This document shows positions 49,736-59,081 of a stretch of DNA of 64,000 bases, in pieces (the stretch's first letter is position 1; the number at the start of each line of letters is the position of its first letter). This DNA comes from JBQTIU01 sp052387815 (GTDB lineage: Bacteria; Pseudomonadota; Alphaproteobacteria; CACIAM-22H2). The DNA is taken from the NCBI GenBank assembly GCA_052387815.1, contig JBQTIU010000026.1, positions 29,893 through 93,892 on the forward strand, written 5' to 3'. The translations under genes were made by a program, and so were the position numbers. The notes below the pieces were generated by a model. The model made no database searches, was not told the origin of the DNA, and saw only the letters and a program-made list of their open reading frames with translations.

Positions 49736-52354
49736 TCAGGTATCGGGTCCGGCCGCCGCGGGGGCGAGCTTGTGCCGCGGGGCCTTGGACCGCGCCCCAC
49801 GCCGCCGCGTCGAGCCGCCCCGCTTGGCGGTCTTTCTCACGGTCTTGCGGCCTTTGCGTTCGGCGATCAGCGCCACCGACTCGGCGAGCGTGACGTCTTC
49901 GATCGTCTTGTCCTTCGGCAGGTTGGCGTAGACCGAGCCGTGCTTGACAAACGGGCCGTATCTGCCGATCCCCGCGCCGATCGTCTTGCCGTCGTCGGGA
50001 TGCGGGCCGATCTCGCGCAAGGGCACGGGCGGCGGCCCGCGACGGCCACGAATGGGCTGGGCGAGGAGGTCGACCGCGCGGTTGAGGCCGACCGACAAGA
50101 GGTCGGCCGTTGAATCGAGCGAGCGATACGTGTTGGCGTGCTTGATGTAGGGACCGAAGCGGCCGAGTCCGGCCATGATCGGGGCGCCGGTCTCGGGATG
50201 GGCACCGAGTTCGCGCGGCAGCGCCAACAGCTTGAGCGCGGTCGTCAAATCGACGCCGTCCGCGGGCGCGTCGCGGGGTAGCGAGACCCGCTTGGGCTTC
50301 GATCCTTCGGCGCCTTCGCCGAGCTGCAGATAGGGCCCAAAGGGTCCCTCGCGCACGCTCACCATTTCGCCGCTCGCCGGCTCGACACCGATCGTCCGGA
50401 CTGCCCCGCGCGCCGCCTGGCCTTCGCCTTCTCCGGCCGCCAGCGGGCGCGTATAGCGGCAGTCGGGATAACCGGAGCAGCCGATGAAGGCGCCGAACTT
50501 GCCAAGCTTCAAGGACAGCCGCCCTTGACCGCAAGCCTGGCAAATCCGCGGGTCGCGGCCGTCCGCTGCGGGCGGGAAGAAATGCGGCCCGAGCTCGGCA
50601 TCGAGCGCATGCAACACGTCCTTGATGGTCAACGGCTTGGTGTCAGCGACGGCCTTGGAGAAGGCGCGCCAGAACTCGCCCAGCACCGCCTTCCAGTCGG
50701 CGCGGCCGCCGGAGATTTCATCGAGCTGATGCTCGAGTTTGGCGGTGAAATCGTACTCCACATAGTGCGCGAAGAAGCTGGCGAGAAAGGCCGTCACCAA
50801 CCGCCCGCGGTCCTCCGGTACGAAGCGCCGCTTGTCCAACCGCACATAACCCCGGTCCTGCAGCACGTCGATGATGCTGGCATAGGTCGAGGGCCGTCCG
50901 ATGCCGAGCTCCTCGAGCTTCTTGACCAGGCTGGCCTCGGAATAGCGGGGCGGGGGAATGGTGAAATGCTGCTCCGGTCGCACCGCCTCACGCCCGCAAG
51001 GCTCGCCCTTGGCCATCGCCGGCAGTATCCGGCTTTCCTCCTCGTCGTCGCCGGGGTCGTCGCGGTCCTCGCGGTAGACGGCAAGAAAGCCGTTGAAGAC
51101 CTCGGTCGACCCGGTGGCGCGCAGAACGGCCCGCGAATCCGAGGACGCGATGTCGACCGCGACCTGGTCGAAGACCGCGCCCTCCATCTGGCTGGCTACG
51201 GTGCGCCGCCAAACCAGCTCGTAAAGCCGGTGCAGATCGGGGTCGAGGTACGACCCCATCTGCTCGGGGCGTCGGAACAGGTCGGTGGGCCGGATCGCTT
51301 CGTGCGCCTCCTGGGCGTTTTTCGCCGGGCTCTTGTAAACGCGCGGCGCCTCGGGCAGGTAATCGCGGCCATATTGTTCGCCGATCAAGGCCCGCGCCAT
51401 CCTGATCGCTTCGCTCGACAAGGTCACGCTGTCCGTGCGCATATAGCTTATGAGGCCGACGGTCTCGCCGCCCATATCCACGCCCTCGTAGAGCTGCTGC
51501 GCCACCCGCATGGTGCGCTTGGCGCCGAAGCCGAGCTTGCGCGAGGCCTCTTGCTGTAGGGTCGAGGTGGTAAACGGCGGCATCGGGTTGCGCTGAATCC
51601 GCTTGGCCTCGACCGCCTCGACCCGGAACGGGTCGCCGGCCGCGATCGCGCCTTGGGCGCGCTCGGCTGCCGCGCGATTGCCGAGGTCGAACTTGTCGAG
51701 CTTGGCGGCGTCGAGATGCGTGAGGCGGGCCGTGAAGGGCCGGCCGGCAGCGGTGCGCATCGTCGCCTCGACGGTCCAGAACTCCTGCGGGCCGAAGCGC
51801 TCGATCTCGGCTTCGCGCTCGCAGATCAGGCGCAGAGCCACCGATTGGACCCGACCGGCCGAGCGGCTCCCCGGCAGCTTGCGCCACAGGACCGGGGAGA
51901 GCGTGAAGCCGACCAGGTAGTCGAGCGCCCGGCGCGCCATGTAAGCATCGACGAGGTCGCGGTCGAGCTCGCGCGGATGGCGCATGGCATCGAGCACGGC
52001 GGCCTTGGTGATCTCGTTGAACGCCACCCGCTTGACGTCGATGCCGTGGAGCCTCTTTCCCTCGGCGAGCACTTCCTTGAGGTGCCAGGATATGGCCTCG
52101 CCCTCGCGGTCCGGGTCGGTGGCGAGGAACAGCCGGTCGGCCGATTTCAAAGCCTTGCCGATGTCCGCCAAGGCGCGTCGCGCCCGATCCTGGACTTGCC
52201 AGTGCATGGCGAAGTCGCGCTCGGGCTCGACCGCCCCGTCCTTTTCCAAAAGGTCGCGGACATGGCCGAAGCTGGCCAGCACCATGTAGCCGCCCCCCAA
52301 GTACTTGTTGAGGGTCTTGGCCTTGGCCGGAGATTCGACGATAACGATGTCCAT
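49736..52354 (-). CDS. topA: DNA topoisomerase I
   Basis: TopA relaxes negative supercoils by cutting one strand. The 872-residue protein starts MDIVIVESPAKAKTLNKYLG, carries the Toprim acidic triad region ATDPDREGEAISWHL, the catalytic Tyr in LISYMRTDSVTLS, one four-cysteine zinc ribbon (ICQACGQG...IGCSGYPDC), and a series of C-terminal repeats (KFGAFIGCSG, PFGPYLQLG, RFGPYIKH, RYGPFVKHG). A basic Lys/Arg tail closes it. A 59-base AT-rich gap separates it from dprA upstream and may hold its own promoter. Confidence 0.95.
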   Translation of the reverse strand: MDIVIVESPAKAKTLNKYLGGGYMVLASFGHVRDLLEKDGAVEPERDFAMHWQVQDRARRALADIGKALKSADRLFLATDPDREGEAISWHLKEVLAEGKRLHGIDVKRVAFNEITKAAVLDAMRHPRELDRDLVDAYMARRALDYLVGFTLSPVLWRKLPGSRSAGRVQSVALRLICEREAEIERFGPQEFWTVEATMRTAAGRPFTARLTHLDAAKLDKFDLGNRAAAERAQGAIAAGDPFRVEAVEAKRIQRNPMPPFTTSTLQQEASRKLGFGAKRTMRVAQQLYEGVDMGGETVGLISYMRTDSVTLSSEAIRMARALIGEQYGRDYLPEAPRVYKSPAKNAQEAHEAIRPTDLFRRPEQMGSYLDPDLHRLYELVWRRTVASQMEGAVFDQVAVDIASSDSRAVLRATGSTEVFNGFLAVYREDRDDPGDDEEESRILPAMAKGEPCGREAVRPEQHFTIPPPRYSEASLVKKLEELGIGRPSTYASIIDVLQDRGYVRLDKRRFVPEDRGRLVTAFLASFFAHYVEYDFTAKLEHQLDEISGGRADWKAVLGEFWRAFSKAVADTKPLTIKDVLHALDAELGPHFFPPAADGRDPRICQACGQGRLSLKLGKFGAFIGCSGYPDCRYTRPLAAGEGEGQAARGAVRTIGVEPASGEMVSVREGPFGPYLQLGEGAEGSKPKRVSLPRDAPADGVDLTTALKLLALPRELGAHPETGAPIMAGLGRFGPYIKHANTYRSLDSTADLLSVGLNRAVDLLAQPIRGRRGPPPVPLREIGPHPDDGKTIGAGIGRYGPFVKHGSVYANLPKDKTIEDVTLAESVALIAERKGRKTVRKTAKRGGSTRRRGARSKAPRHKLAPAAAGPDT

Positions 52355-52413
52355 AGGCCCGGTTTTCTGCTCAGCTACCACTTTAAGAAATAGTTATTAA
52401 CATATTGTTTTTC

Positions 52414-53535
52414 TTATGTTGATACCTGATTTCCCGGATATCTTGTCAGGCGCCCCGCCAGCTCCAGTTCGAGCAGGACCGTGAGCACCACCGGGGCAGA
52501 CAATTGGCATTGCCGGATGATTTCGTCAACCGGCACCGGGCTCGGACCCAGTTTGGCGATGATCTCGGCGCGGGCTTCGGGCAAGGCCGATTCGACGACC
52601 GCGGGCGGCTCGGGGGGCAAGGCCGGAGCCGCTGGCGGCTCGCCGAGCGGGGCGCGCATGATGTGGTCGAGTTCGCGCATGACGTCCTCGGCGCTTTCGG
52701 TGAGGGTCGCGCCCTGGCGGATCAAGTGGTTGGCGCCGCGCGCGCGGGGGTCGAGGGGCGAGCCCGGCACCGCGAACACCTCGCGGCCCTGCTCGAGGGC
52801 AAAGCGCGCCGTGATCAGCGAGCCCGAGCGCTGCGCCGCCTCGACCACCACCACCCCCAAGGACAGTCCCGAGATCAGCCGGTTGCGGCGTGGGAAGTGG
52901 CTGGCCTGGGCCACGAGACCTGGCGGCATCTCACTCACGACCGCGCCCTGGGCGACGATTTCGGCATAGAGACTCTCGTTTTCGGCCGGGTAGACGACGT
53001 CGACGCCGCCGGCTATCACGGCGATCGTGCCGGTGGCAAGCGCGCCACGATGGGCCGCGGCGTCGATGCCGCGCGCCAATCCCGACACGACGATCGCGCC
53101 GGCGGTCGCGAGTTCGGCGGCGAGATGACGAGCGAAGCGCACGCCGTTGACCGAGGCATTGCGGGCCCCGACCACCGCCACGGCGCGTTTCGACAACAGG
53201 TGCGTGAAGCCCCGCACCGCGAGCAACGGCGGGGCGTCTTCGATCGCGGCAAGGGCGGGCGAATACTCGCTCTCGCCGATCGCCACCAGGTGCGCACCTA
53301 ATTTGGCGAGCGCCGCGAGCTCGGCCTCGGCTTGGGCCTTGGAATGGATGGCGATCGGCGCCGACCGGCCGCCGCGGCGCGACAGCTCGGGCAGGGCTTG
53401 CAGCGCCGCGGCGGCCGATCCGAAGCGCCGCAGGAGCTGGAAAAAGGTGATCGGCCCGACATTCTCGCTGCGAATGAGGCGCAGCCAGTCGAGCCGTTCG
53501 CCATCCGAGAGCGGGCGGGGCCGGACGCCGGTCAA
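52414..53535 (-). CDS. dprA: DNA-processing protein DprA (Smf)
   Basis: DprA protects incoming single-stranded DNA and loads RecA during transformation. The 373-residue protein has an N-terminal SAM-like region (LRLIRSENVGPITFFQLL), the Rossmann-like core with AVVGARNASVNGVRFA, VSGLARGIDAAAHRGAL, GGVDVVYPAENESLY and FPRRNRLISGLS, and a C-terminal winged helix (IRQCQLSAPVVLTVLLELELAGRL). The start is a TTG overlapping the plsY stop (TTGA). Its presence does not prove that the organism is competent. Confidence 0.92.
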   Translation of the reverse strand: MTGVRPRPLSDGERLDWLRLIRSENVGPITFFQLLRRFGSAAAALQALPELSRRGGRSAPIAIHSKAQAEAELAALAKLGAHLVAIGESEYSPALAAIEDAPPLLAVRGFTHLLSKRAVAVVGARNASVNGVRFARHLAAELATAGAIVVSGLARGIDAAAHRGALATGTIAVIAGGVDVVYPAENESLYAEIVAQGAVVSEMPPGLVAQASHFPRRNRLISGLSLGVVVVEAAQRSGSLITARFALEQGREVFAVPGSPLDPRARGANHLIRQGATLTESAEDVMRELDHIMRAPLGEPPAAPALPPEPPAVVESALPEARAEIIAKLGPSPVPVDEIIRQCQLSAPVVLTVLLELELAGRLTRYPGNQVST

Positions 53536-54179
53536 GGGTTGCCGCCCAGGCCGCCCGGCCGCGCTGGCTCGGCGCCGATTTTCGGCTCCGTGCCGGTCAA
53601 CAGCCGGCGGATATTGGCATAGTGCTTGACCCACACCAGGATCGCGAGGGCGGCGAAGAATTGGACGAGCTGCAAGTCGCCGCGAATAAGCCAGGCATAG
53701 TAGGGCGCCAGCGCCAGCGCCGCCAGGGCGGCGAAGGAGGAGAACCGGAACAAGGCGGCGGTGACCACCCAGGTCGCACAAGCCGCGAGGCCGACCGCAG
53801 GGGCCGTCGCCAATAGGACGCCCAACGTGGTCGCCACCCCCTTGCCGCCGCGGAACCCGAGCCAGACCGGGAACAGGTGGCCAAGCACGGCGCCCAACCC
53901 GGCGATGATGGCGGCGTCCGGCCCCCAACCGGCGCCGAGGAGGGCGGCCGCCGCGCCTTTTGCCCCGTCGAGGAACAGCGTCAAGGCGGCAAGCCCCTTG
54001 CGGCCCGTCCGCAAAACGTTGGTCGCCCCGATATTGCCCGAGCCGACCTTGCGGAGGTCGCCGAGCCCGGCGAGCCAGGTGAGCACGAGCCCGAACGGGA
54101 TCGATCCCACAAGATAACCGCCCACAAGCGCGGCCGCGTAATAGGGCCAGACCAAAGCCCAGCTGATCGGTCGCGGCAT
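53532..54179 (-). CDS. plsY: Acyl-phosphate glycerol-3-phosphate acyltransferase PlsY
   Basis: An inner-membrane enzyme that makes lysophosphatidate from acyl-phosphate, the first step of phospholipid synthesis. The 215-residue protein has five membrane helices and the three family loops: GSIPFGLVLTW, KVGSGNIGATNVLRTGRKG (glycerol-phosphate binding) and FRGGKGVATTLGV. ATG 54179 gives the usual length. It lies 18 bases behind pyrC in the same orientation and overlaps dprA by four bases. Confidence 0.95.
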   Translation of the reverse strand: MPRPISWALVWPYYAAALVGGYLVGSIPFGLVLTWLAGLGDLRKVGSGNIGATNVLRTGRKGLAALTLFLDGAKGAAAALLGAGWGPDAAIIAGLGAVLGHLFPVWLGFRGGKGVATTLGVLLATAPAVGLAACATWVVTAALFRFSSFAALAALALAPYYAWLIRGDLQLVQFFAALAILVWVKHYANIRRLLTGTEPKIGAEPARPGGLGGNP

Positions 54180-54197
54180 GGCCGGCCGTTCGCGAGT

Positions 54198-55556
54198 CTA
54201 GCCGTCGTGCGTGAAGACGGTGGCGCCGGCCACCATCGTGCGCAGCACGAGGCCCTGCACCGGGCGCCCGTCGAACGGCGAGTTCTTGGACTTGGAGCGG
54301 AACTTTTTCTCCGCCACCTTCCAGGGCCGGTCGGGGTCGAACATGGCGAGGTCCGCCGCCGCGCCCTTGGCGAGCCGTCCGGCGGCAAGGCCCAGCAGCT
54401 TGGCCGGCGCGCGCGAGAGCCTGTCGATCGCCGCCAGCAGGGAGAGGTGGCGGTTGTGCACGAGCTCGAGCGTCACGGCGAGCAGCGTTTCCAGGCCGAT
54501 CATGCCGAACGCCGCCTGCGCGAAGGGTAGGCGCTTCGAGTCCTGGTCGTGGGGCGCATGGTCGGAGGCGAGGGCGTCGATGGTGCCGTCCTTGACCCCC
54601 TCGATGACCGCCTGGCGGTCGGTCTCGGAGCGCAGAGGCGGGGAGAGCTTGGCGAAGGTGCGGTAGTCGCCGACCGCCATCTCGTTGAGCGCGAAATAGG
54701 GCGGCGCGGTGTCGGCGCTCACCGCGAGCCCACGCGCCTTGGCTTGGCGAACCGCCTCGATCGCGGCGGCGGTCGACAGGTGCGCGGCGTGATAGCGCCC
54801 GCCGGTCAGTTCGACCAGCCGCAGGTCGCGCTCGACCATGATCGCTTCGGCCGCGGCGGGAATGCCGGGCAGGCCGAGCCGGGTGGCAATCTCGCCGTCG
54901 TTCATCGCCCCGCCGCGCGCCAGCGCCGGCTCCTCGGGATGCTGCACGATCGGCCGGTCGAAAACCTTAGCGTAGGCGAGCGCGCGGCGCATCACTTGGG
55001 CGTCCACCACCGCGCGCGTGGCGTCGGTGAAGCCGAGCGCGCCGGCCGCGGCGAGCAGGCCGAACTCGGTCATCTCGCGGCCATCGAGGTTCCTGGTCAC
55101 CGCGGCGTAGGCGTGGATGCGCACGAGCGCGGTCTCGCGCGCCCGCCGGGCGATCGATTCGACGAGCGCCGGATCGTCGATCGGCGGTTTGGTGTCGGGC
55201 AGGCAGATCATGGTCGTGACCCCGCCCGCCGCCGCCGCCTCGCTCGCCGTTGCCAGCGTCTCCTTGTGCTCCTCGCCCGGTTCGCGCAGCGCCACGCGCA
55301 TGTCGACGAGGCCGGGCGCAAGACAGGCGCCCGCGCAGTCGATCGCCTCCATGCCGTGCGGACCGGTGGCGCCAAGCGCGCTCGCTCGCGCCAGGTGCGG
55401 GCCCCAATCGGCGATCAATCCGTCGGCCACCACGACGCCGCCCAAGGCATCGAGCCCGCTCGCCGGATCGAGGAGTCGGGCGTTGACATAGGCGACCGGA
55501 GGGCCACCCTTGGCGCCGGCGCCGCCGCGCTGCTGGACGCCGCGGGCGGCGTTCAT
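54198..55556 (-). CDS. Dihydroorotase-like protein lacking the HxH metal motif (PyrC'/PyrX type)
   Basis: A 452-residue amidohydrolase-fold protein beside pyrB. Active class I dihydroorotases have DxHxHxREPG; here it is DMRVALREPGEEHKE, so both histidines that bind the first metal are lost, while AHLST and ASDHAPHD remain. Such non-catalytic dihydroorotase homologues are known partners that stabilise aspartate carbamoyltransferase, and alphaproteobacterial pyrB neighbours often have this MRV form. I therefore expect a structural role, with an active PyrC elsewhere. The ATG overlaps the pyrB stop (ATGA), consistent with complex formation. Confidence 0.83.
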   Translation of the reverse strand: MNAARGVQQRGGAGAKGGPPVAYVNARLLDPASGLDALGGVVVADGLIADWGPHLARASALGATGPHGMEAIDCAGACLAPGLVDMRVALREPGEEHKETLATASEAAAAGGVTTMICLPDTKPPIDDPALVESIARRARETALVRIHAYAAVTRNLDGREMTEFGLLAAAGALGFTDATRAVVDAQVMRRALAYAKVFDRPIVQHPEEPALARGGAMNDGEIATRLGLPGIPAAAEAIMVERDLRLVELTGGRYHAAHLSTAAAIEAVRQAKARGLAVSADTAPPYFALNEMAVGDYRTFAKLSPPLRSETDRQAVIEGVKDGTIDALASDHAPHDQDSKRLPFAQAAFGMIGLETLLAVTLELVHNRHLSLLAAIDRLSRAPAKLLGLAAGRLAKGAAADLAMFDPDRPWKVAEKKFRSKSKNSPFDGRPVQGLVLRTMVAGATVFTHDG

Positions 55557-56551
55557 GGCCGGCGCTCGCCCGGCGCGCCGGCGAGATTGGTGGCGAGGCC
55601 GCGGGTCAGCGCGTCGAGACAGGCCATGCGCACGGCGACGCCGATCTCGACTTGCTCGCGGATCAGCGAGCGGCCGATGTCGTCGGCGACTTCGCTGTCG
55701 ATCTCGACGCCGCGATTCATCGGGCCGGGATGCATGACGAGCGCGTCCGCTTTGGCGCGGGCGAGCTTGGCGGCGTCGAGGCCGTAGAAGTGGAAATACT
55801 CGCGGATCGAGGGGACGAACGTGCCCTGCATGCGCTCGGTCTGGAGGCGCAGCATCATGACGATGTCGCAGTCCTGGAGGCCGTCCTTCATGTCGTGGAA
55901 CACCTCGACGCCGAGCCGCGCGACCGCGGCCGGCATGAGGGTAGGGGGCCCCACCAGGCGGACGCGCGCGCCCATGGCGTTCAGGAGATGGATGTTGGAG
56001 CGCGCCACGCGGCTGTGCAGGATGTCGCCGCAGATGGCGACCAGGAGGCCCTGCAGCCGACCCCGGCGGCGGCGGATGGCGAGCGCGTCCAAGAGGGCTT
56101 GGGTCGGGTGCTCGTGGGTCCCGTCGCCGGCGTTGATGACCGCGCAATCGACCTTTTCCGACAACAGCTTGACGGCGCCCGAATCGGGATGGCGAACGAC
56201 CAGCACGTCGGGCCGCATGGCGTTGAGCGTCATCGCCGTGTCGACCACCGTCTCGCCCTTCTTGATCGCCGAGACCTCGGCCGACATGTTGATGACATCG
56301 CCGCCCAGGCGCTTGCCCGCCAGCTCGAACGAGGTTCGCGTGCGGGTCGAGGTTTCGAAGAACAGGTTGATGACGGTCCGGCCGCGGAGCAACGCGCTCT
56401 TCTTCTCGGACATCCGGTTGTGCTCGACATAGGCGTCGGCCAAGTCGAGGAGCAAGGTGATCTCGTCGGGAGAAAGGCCCTCGATGCCGAGCAAATGGCG
56501 GTGGCCGAAACGGACGTGGGGAACGGAGAGGGCCGTACCGGACGAGATCAT
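55553..56551 (-). CDS. pyrB: Aspartate carbamoyltransferase catalytic subunit
   Basis: PyrB joins carbamoyl phosphate and aspartate, committing carbon to pyrimidines. The 332-residue protein shows the carbamoyl-phosphate loop FFETSTRTRTSFELAGKRLG, VIRHP-like VVRHPDSGAVKL, INAGDGTHEHPTQALLDA and the late MHPGPMNRGVEI. All substrate residues are in place. Length is standard. No pyrI regulatory subunit follows; the next gene downstream is the inactive dihydroorotase homologue. Confidence 0.96.
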   Translation of the reverse strand: MISSGTALSVPHVRFGHRHLLGIEGLSPDEITLLLDLADAYVEHNRMSEKKSALLRGRTVINLFFETSTRTRTSFELAGKRLGGDVINMSAEVSAIKKGETVVDTAMTLNAMRPDVLVVRHPDSGAVKLLSEKVDCAVINAGDGTHEHPTQALLDALAIRRRRGRLQGLLVAICGDILHSRVARSNIHLLNAMGARVRLVGPPTLMPAAVARLGVEVFHDMKDGLQDCDIVMMLRLQTERMQGTFVPSIREYFHFYGLDAAKLARAKADALVMHPGPMNRGVEIDSEVADDIGRSLIREQVEIGVAVRMACLDALTRGLATNLAGAPGERRP

Positions 56552-56602
56552 CGAAGCGGTCTTATAGCCCCGGGGCGCCGGGCCGGCAAGGAATCGGCAA
56601 GC

Positions 56603-57415
56603 TCATGGCGTTTCCTCGTCCTTGATCTGGTTCCACAGCGCGTCCATCGCGGCCAGCGTCGAGCGCTCGGGTGTCTCGCCGCGCGCCGCCAGGTGCGCCT
56701 CGACGCGGCGAAACCGGCGATCGAACTTGGCGATGGCGCGCCGGAGCGCGGTCTCGGCATCGACGCCCGCCAAGCGCGCCACATTGACGCAGGCGAACAG
56801 CAGGTCGCCGACTTCCTCCGCGATCCGCGCGCTCGGCGCCCTTTGCGCGAGTTCGGCGCCGAGCTCGCGGGTTTCCTCGACGACCTTGTCGAGGGCGCGT
56901 GCCGCCGCGGCCCAGTCGAAGCCGACTCGCGCGGCGCGCGCCTGAACCTTCTGCGCCCGGGCCAGCGCCGGCAGGCCGACCGGCACGCCATCGAGCGTGC
57001 TGGCCGGGGTGGCCGGGTCGGCGGCTTGCGCCTTGCGCTCGGCGGCCTTGTGTTTCTCCCAGGCGGCGGTTTGCGCCACGGCATCGGCGATTCGGGTGTC
57101 GGCGAAGACATGCGGGTGCCGGCGGACCATTTTCTCGGCCAGGGTGTCGGCGACGGAGTCGAAATCGAACAGCCCGGCTTCCTCGGCCAAGCGGGCATGG
57201 AAGACGATCTGGAACAGGAGGTCGCCGAGCTCCTCGCGCAGCGCCACCATGTCGTGGCGCTCGATCGCATCGGCCACCTCGTAGGCCTCCTCGATGGTGT
57301 AGGGCGCGATGGTGGCGAAGGTCTGCTCGCGGTCCCACGGGCAGCCATCGCGGGGATGGCGCAGGCGCGCCATCACGGCGCGCAGGCGGTCGATCGGCGG
57401 CAGGGCATGAGTCAT
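56603..57415 (-). CDS. mazG: Nucleoside triphosphate pyrophosphohydrolase MazG
   Basis: MazG hydrolyses (deoxy)nucleoside triphosphates to monophosphates and pyrophosphate, cleaning the nucleotide pool. The 270-residue protein holds two MazG helical domains; the first carries EEAYEVADAIERHDMVALREELGDLLFQIVFHA with the four metal-binding acidic residues, the second VVEETRELGAEL and EEVGDLLFACVNVAR. Starts with MTHALPPIDRLRAVMARLRHP. An AT-rich promoter region precedes it. Confidence 0.94.
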   Translation of the reverse strand: MTHALPPIDRLRAVMARLRHPRDGCPWDREQTFATIAPYTIEEAYEVADAIERHDMVALREELGDLLFQIVFHARLAEEAGLFDFDSVADTLAEKMVRRHPHVFADTRIADAVAQTAAWEKHKAAERKAQAADPATPASTLDGVPVGLPALARAQKVQARAARVGFDWAAAARALDKVVEETRELGAELAQRAPSARIAEEVGDLLFACVNVARLAGVDAETALRRAIAKFDRRFRRVEAHLAARGETPERSTLAAMDALWNQIKDEETP

Positions 57416-57522
57416 GGCGGTTTCCCCGCGCTACGGGTTATCGCATAATATATATTATCACAAATCATTATATCGATTGTATTCAAGCTAGTTACCTTAC
57501 GTTACAGAGATAAACATTTCGC
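57416..57522 (-). promoter_or_regulatory. AT-rich upstream region of mazG with a TATAAT box
   Basis: This 107-base gap contrasts with its GC-rich surroundings. On the minus strand a perfect TATAAT lies at 57467-57472, about 52 bases before the mazG ATG, with a weak GTAACT 17 bases upstream of it. A second AT-rich tract (57444-57458) is palindromic (TAATATATATTA). I infer a mazG promoter. Confidence 0.5.
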
Positions 57523-58293
57523 CTAAATTTCGATCACCATGCCGTCATAGGCGGGCTCGACGCCGGCCGGCAACTTGGCGGCAAGCTCGGCGTGATCCAG
57601 CGTGTGGTTCATGTGCGTCAAGATGGCACGCTGCGGCCGCACCCGGGCGATCCACTCGAGGGTCTGGGCGAGATGGCTGTGGGCCGGGTTGGGCCGCTCC
57701 TGCAAGCAATCGACGATCCACACCTCCACCCCTGCCAGCGCGCCGAACGCCGTCTCGGGCAGCTCGTGGGCGTCGGTGGAATACGCGAACTTGCCGAACC
57801 TCAGGCCGAGGGTCGGGTGGCGGTCGCCGCCGTGGAGCTGCCGGAAGGTGTCGATTTCGAGGTCGCCGATCGAAAACCGGCCGACGATTTCGCGGGCCAC
57901 CAGCGAGGGCGAGTACCAGCGGCCGTAGTTGCTGGCCGGCGGGGCGAAGGCGTAGCCGAAGCGCACCCGCGCCTCGGCCAGCGTCGTCGCCTCCGCCCAC
58001 ACCTCGAGGGGCGCGTTGATGGCGTAATTGACCGATCGCAGCTCGTCGATGCCGTGCAGGTGGTCGGCATGGCTGTGGGTCAAGATGACGGCGTCGAATT
58101 TGCTCAAGCCGGTGGCCAGGAACTGCTGTCTCAAATCGGGCGCCGTGTCGACGAGCACCCGAACCCCGTCCTCGACCGCGATCGAGGCGCGCGTGCGCCG
58201 GTTGCGCGGATCGGACGAGGTGCATACGGCGCATCGGCACCCCACCAGGGGGACGCCGCCCGAACCGCCGCATCCCAGGACCGTGACCTTCAT
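57523..58293 (-). CDS. Metallo-beta-lactamase-fold hydrolase, PhnP-like phosphodiesterase
   Basis: A 256-residue cytoplasmic metallohydrolase. The metal-binding HxHxDH motif is in LTHSHADHLHGIDELR, further His/Asp residues follow (YSTDAHELP, ILTHMNHTLDHAEL), and an N-terminal GCGGSGGVPLVGCRCAVC provides the structural zinc cysteines seen in PhnP. PhnP cleaves cyclic ribose phosphates, but homologues in the tatD-metG cluster are widespread without phosphonate genes, so the natural substrate is open. The start overlaps the tatD stop (ATGA). Confidence 0.87.
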   Translation of the reverse strand: MKVTVLGCGGSGGVPLVGCRCAVCTSSDPRNRRTRASIAVEDGVRVLVDTAPDLRQQFLATGLSKFDAVILTHSHADHLHGIDELRSVNYAINAPLEVWAEATTLAEARVRFGYAFAPPASNYGRWYSPSLVAREIVGRFSIGDLEIDTFRQLHGGDRHPTLGLRFGKFAYSTDAHELPETAFGALAGVEVWIVDCLQERPNPAHSHLAQTLEWIARVRPQRAILTHMNHTLDHAELAAKLPAGVEPAYDGMVIEI

Positions 58294-59081
58294 GCCGCCT
58301 CCGGTCGAGCCCGCGCCTTGTCGAACAGCGCGATGAAGTTGGCGCTGGTGACCCGGGCGAGCTCGGCGACCGGCACGCCCTTGAGTTCCGCAACGCGGGC
58401 GGCGGTATGGGCGACATAGGCGGGTTCGCAGGGTCGCCCACGCATCGGCACCGGTGCGAGATACGGCGAGTCGGTCTCGACCAGCAGGCGCTCGAGCGGC
58501 AGGGTGCGCACGATGTCGCGCAGGCCTTCGGCGTTCTTGAAGGTGACGATCCCCGATATCGAAATGTGGAAGCCGAGATCGATGGCCTGCTCGGCAAGCC
58601 GCCGGCCCGCGGTGAAGCAGTGCAGCACGCCCTTGATCCGGCCCGTGCGCGCCGCCTCGGACAACAGCGCGGCGATGTCGGCATCGGCCTGGCGCGCGTG
58701 CACGATCAGCGGCAGGCCGGTCGCGGTGGCGGCGCGGATGTGGGCCCGGAAATTCTCGCGTTGGCGATCGCGGGGGCTGCGCTCGTAATAGTAGTCGAGC
58801 CCGCTTTCGCCGATCCCGACCACCTTGGGATGATCGGCGAGCCTCGCCAACTGGTCGGCGTCGGCCGTCTCGTTGGCGGCTTCGTGGGGGTGGATGCCGA
58901 CCGAACAGAATACCCCCTCATAGGTTTCGGCGAGCGCCCGGACTTGCGGAAAATCGCGCAGTTTCGTGCCGATGGTGAGCATCGTCCCCACCCCGGCTGC
59001 CTGGGCGCGCGCCAGCACGCCGGGCAGATCGGCGGACAGCTCCGGGAAATCGAGGTGGCAATGGCTGTCGACCAGCATCAC
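58290..59081 (-). CDS. tatD: TatD-family metal-dependent DNase
   Basis: A 263-residue TIM-barrel nuclease involved in DNA repair and 3'-to-5' digestion. It opens MMLVDSHCHLDFPEL, with the metal-binding HxH, then GESGLDYYYERSP (Glu), LIVHARQADADI (His), LHCFTAG (His) and VETDSPYLAP (Asp). All metal ligands are present. The start overlaps the metG stop by four bases, so it is coupled in the operon tmk-holB-metG-tatD. Confidence 0.94.
   Translation of the reverse strand: MMLVDSHCHLDFPELSADLPGVLARAQAAGVGTMLTIGTKLRDFPQVRALAETYEGVFCSVGIHPHEAANETADADQLARLADHPKVVGIGESGLDYYYERSPRDRQRENFRAHIRAATATGLPLIVHARQADADIAALLSEAARTGRIKGVLHCFTAGRRLAEQAIDLGFHISISGIVTFKNAEGLRDIVRTLPLERLLVETDSPYLAPVPMRGRPCEPAYVAHTAARVAELKGVPVAELARVTSANFIALFDKARARPEAA

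Noticed and set aside
47691..50543. Long minus-strand frame that would extend rnr by more than 250 residues
   Set aside because: The extra part is the shadow of topA in another frame; its Arg-rich composition resembles no RNase R domain.
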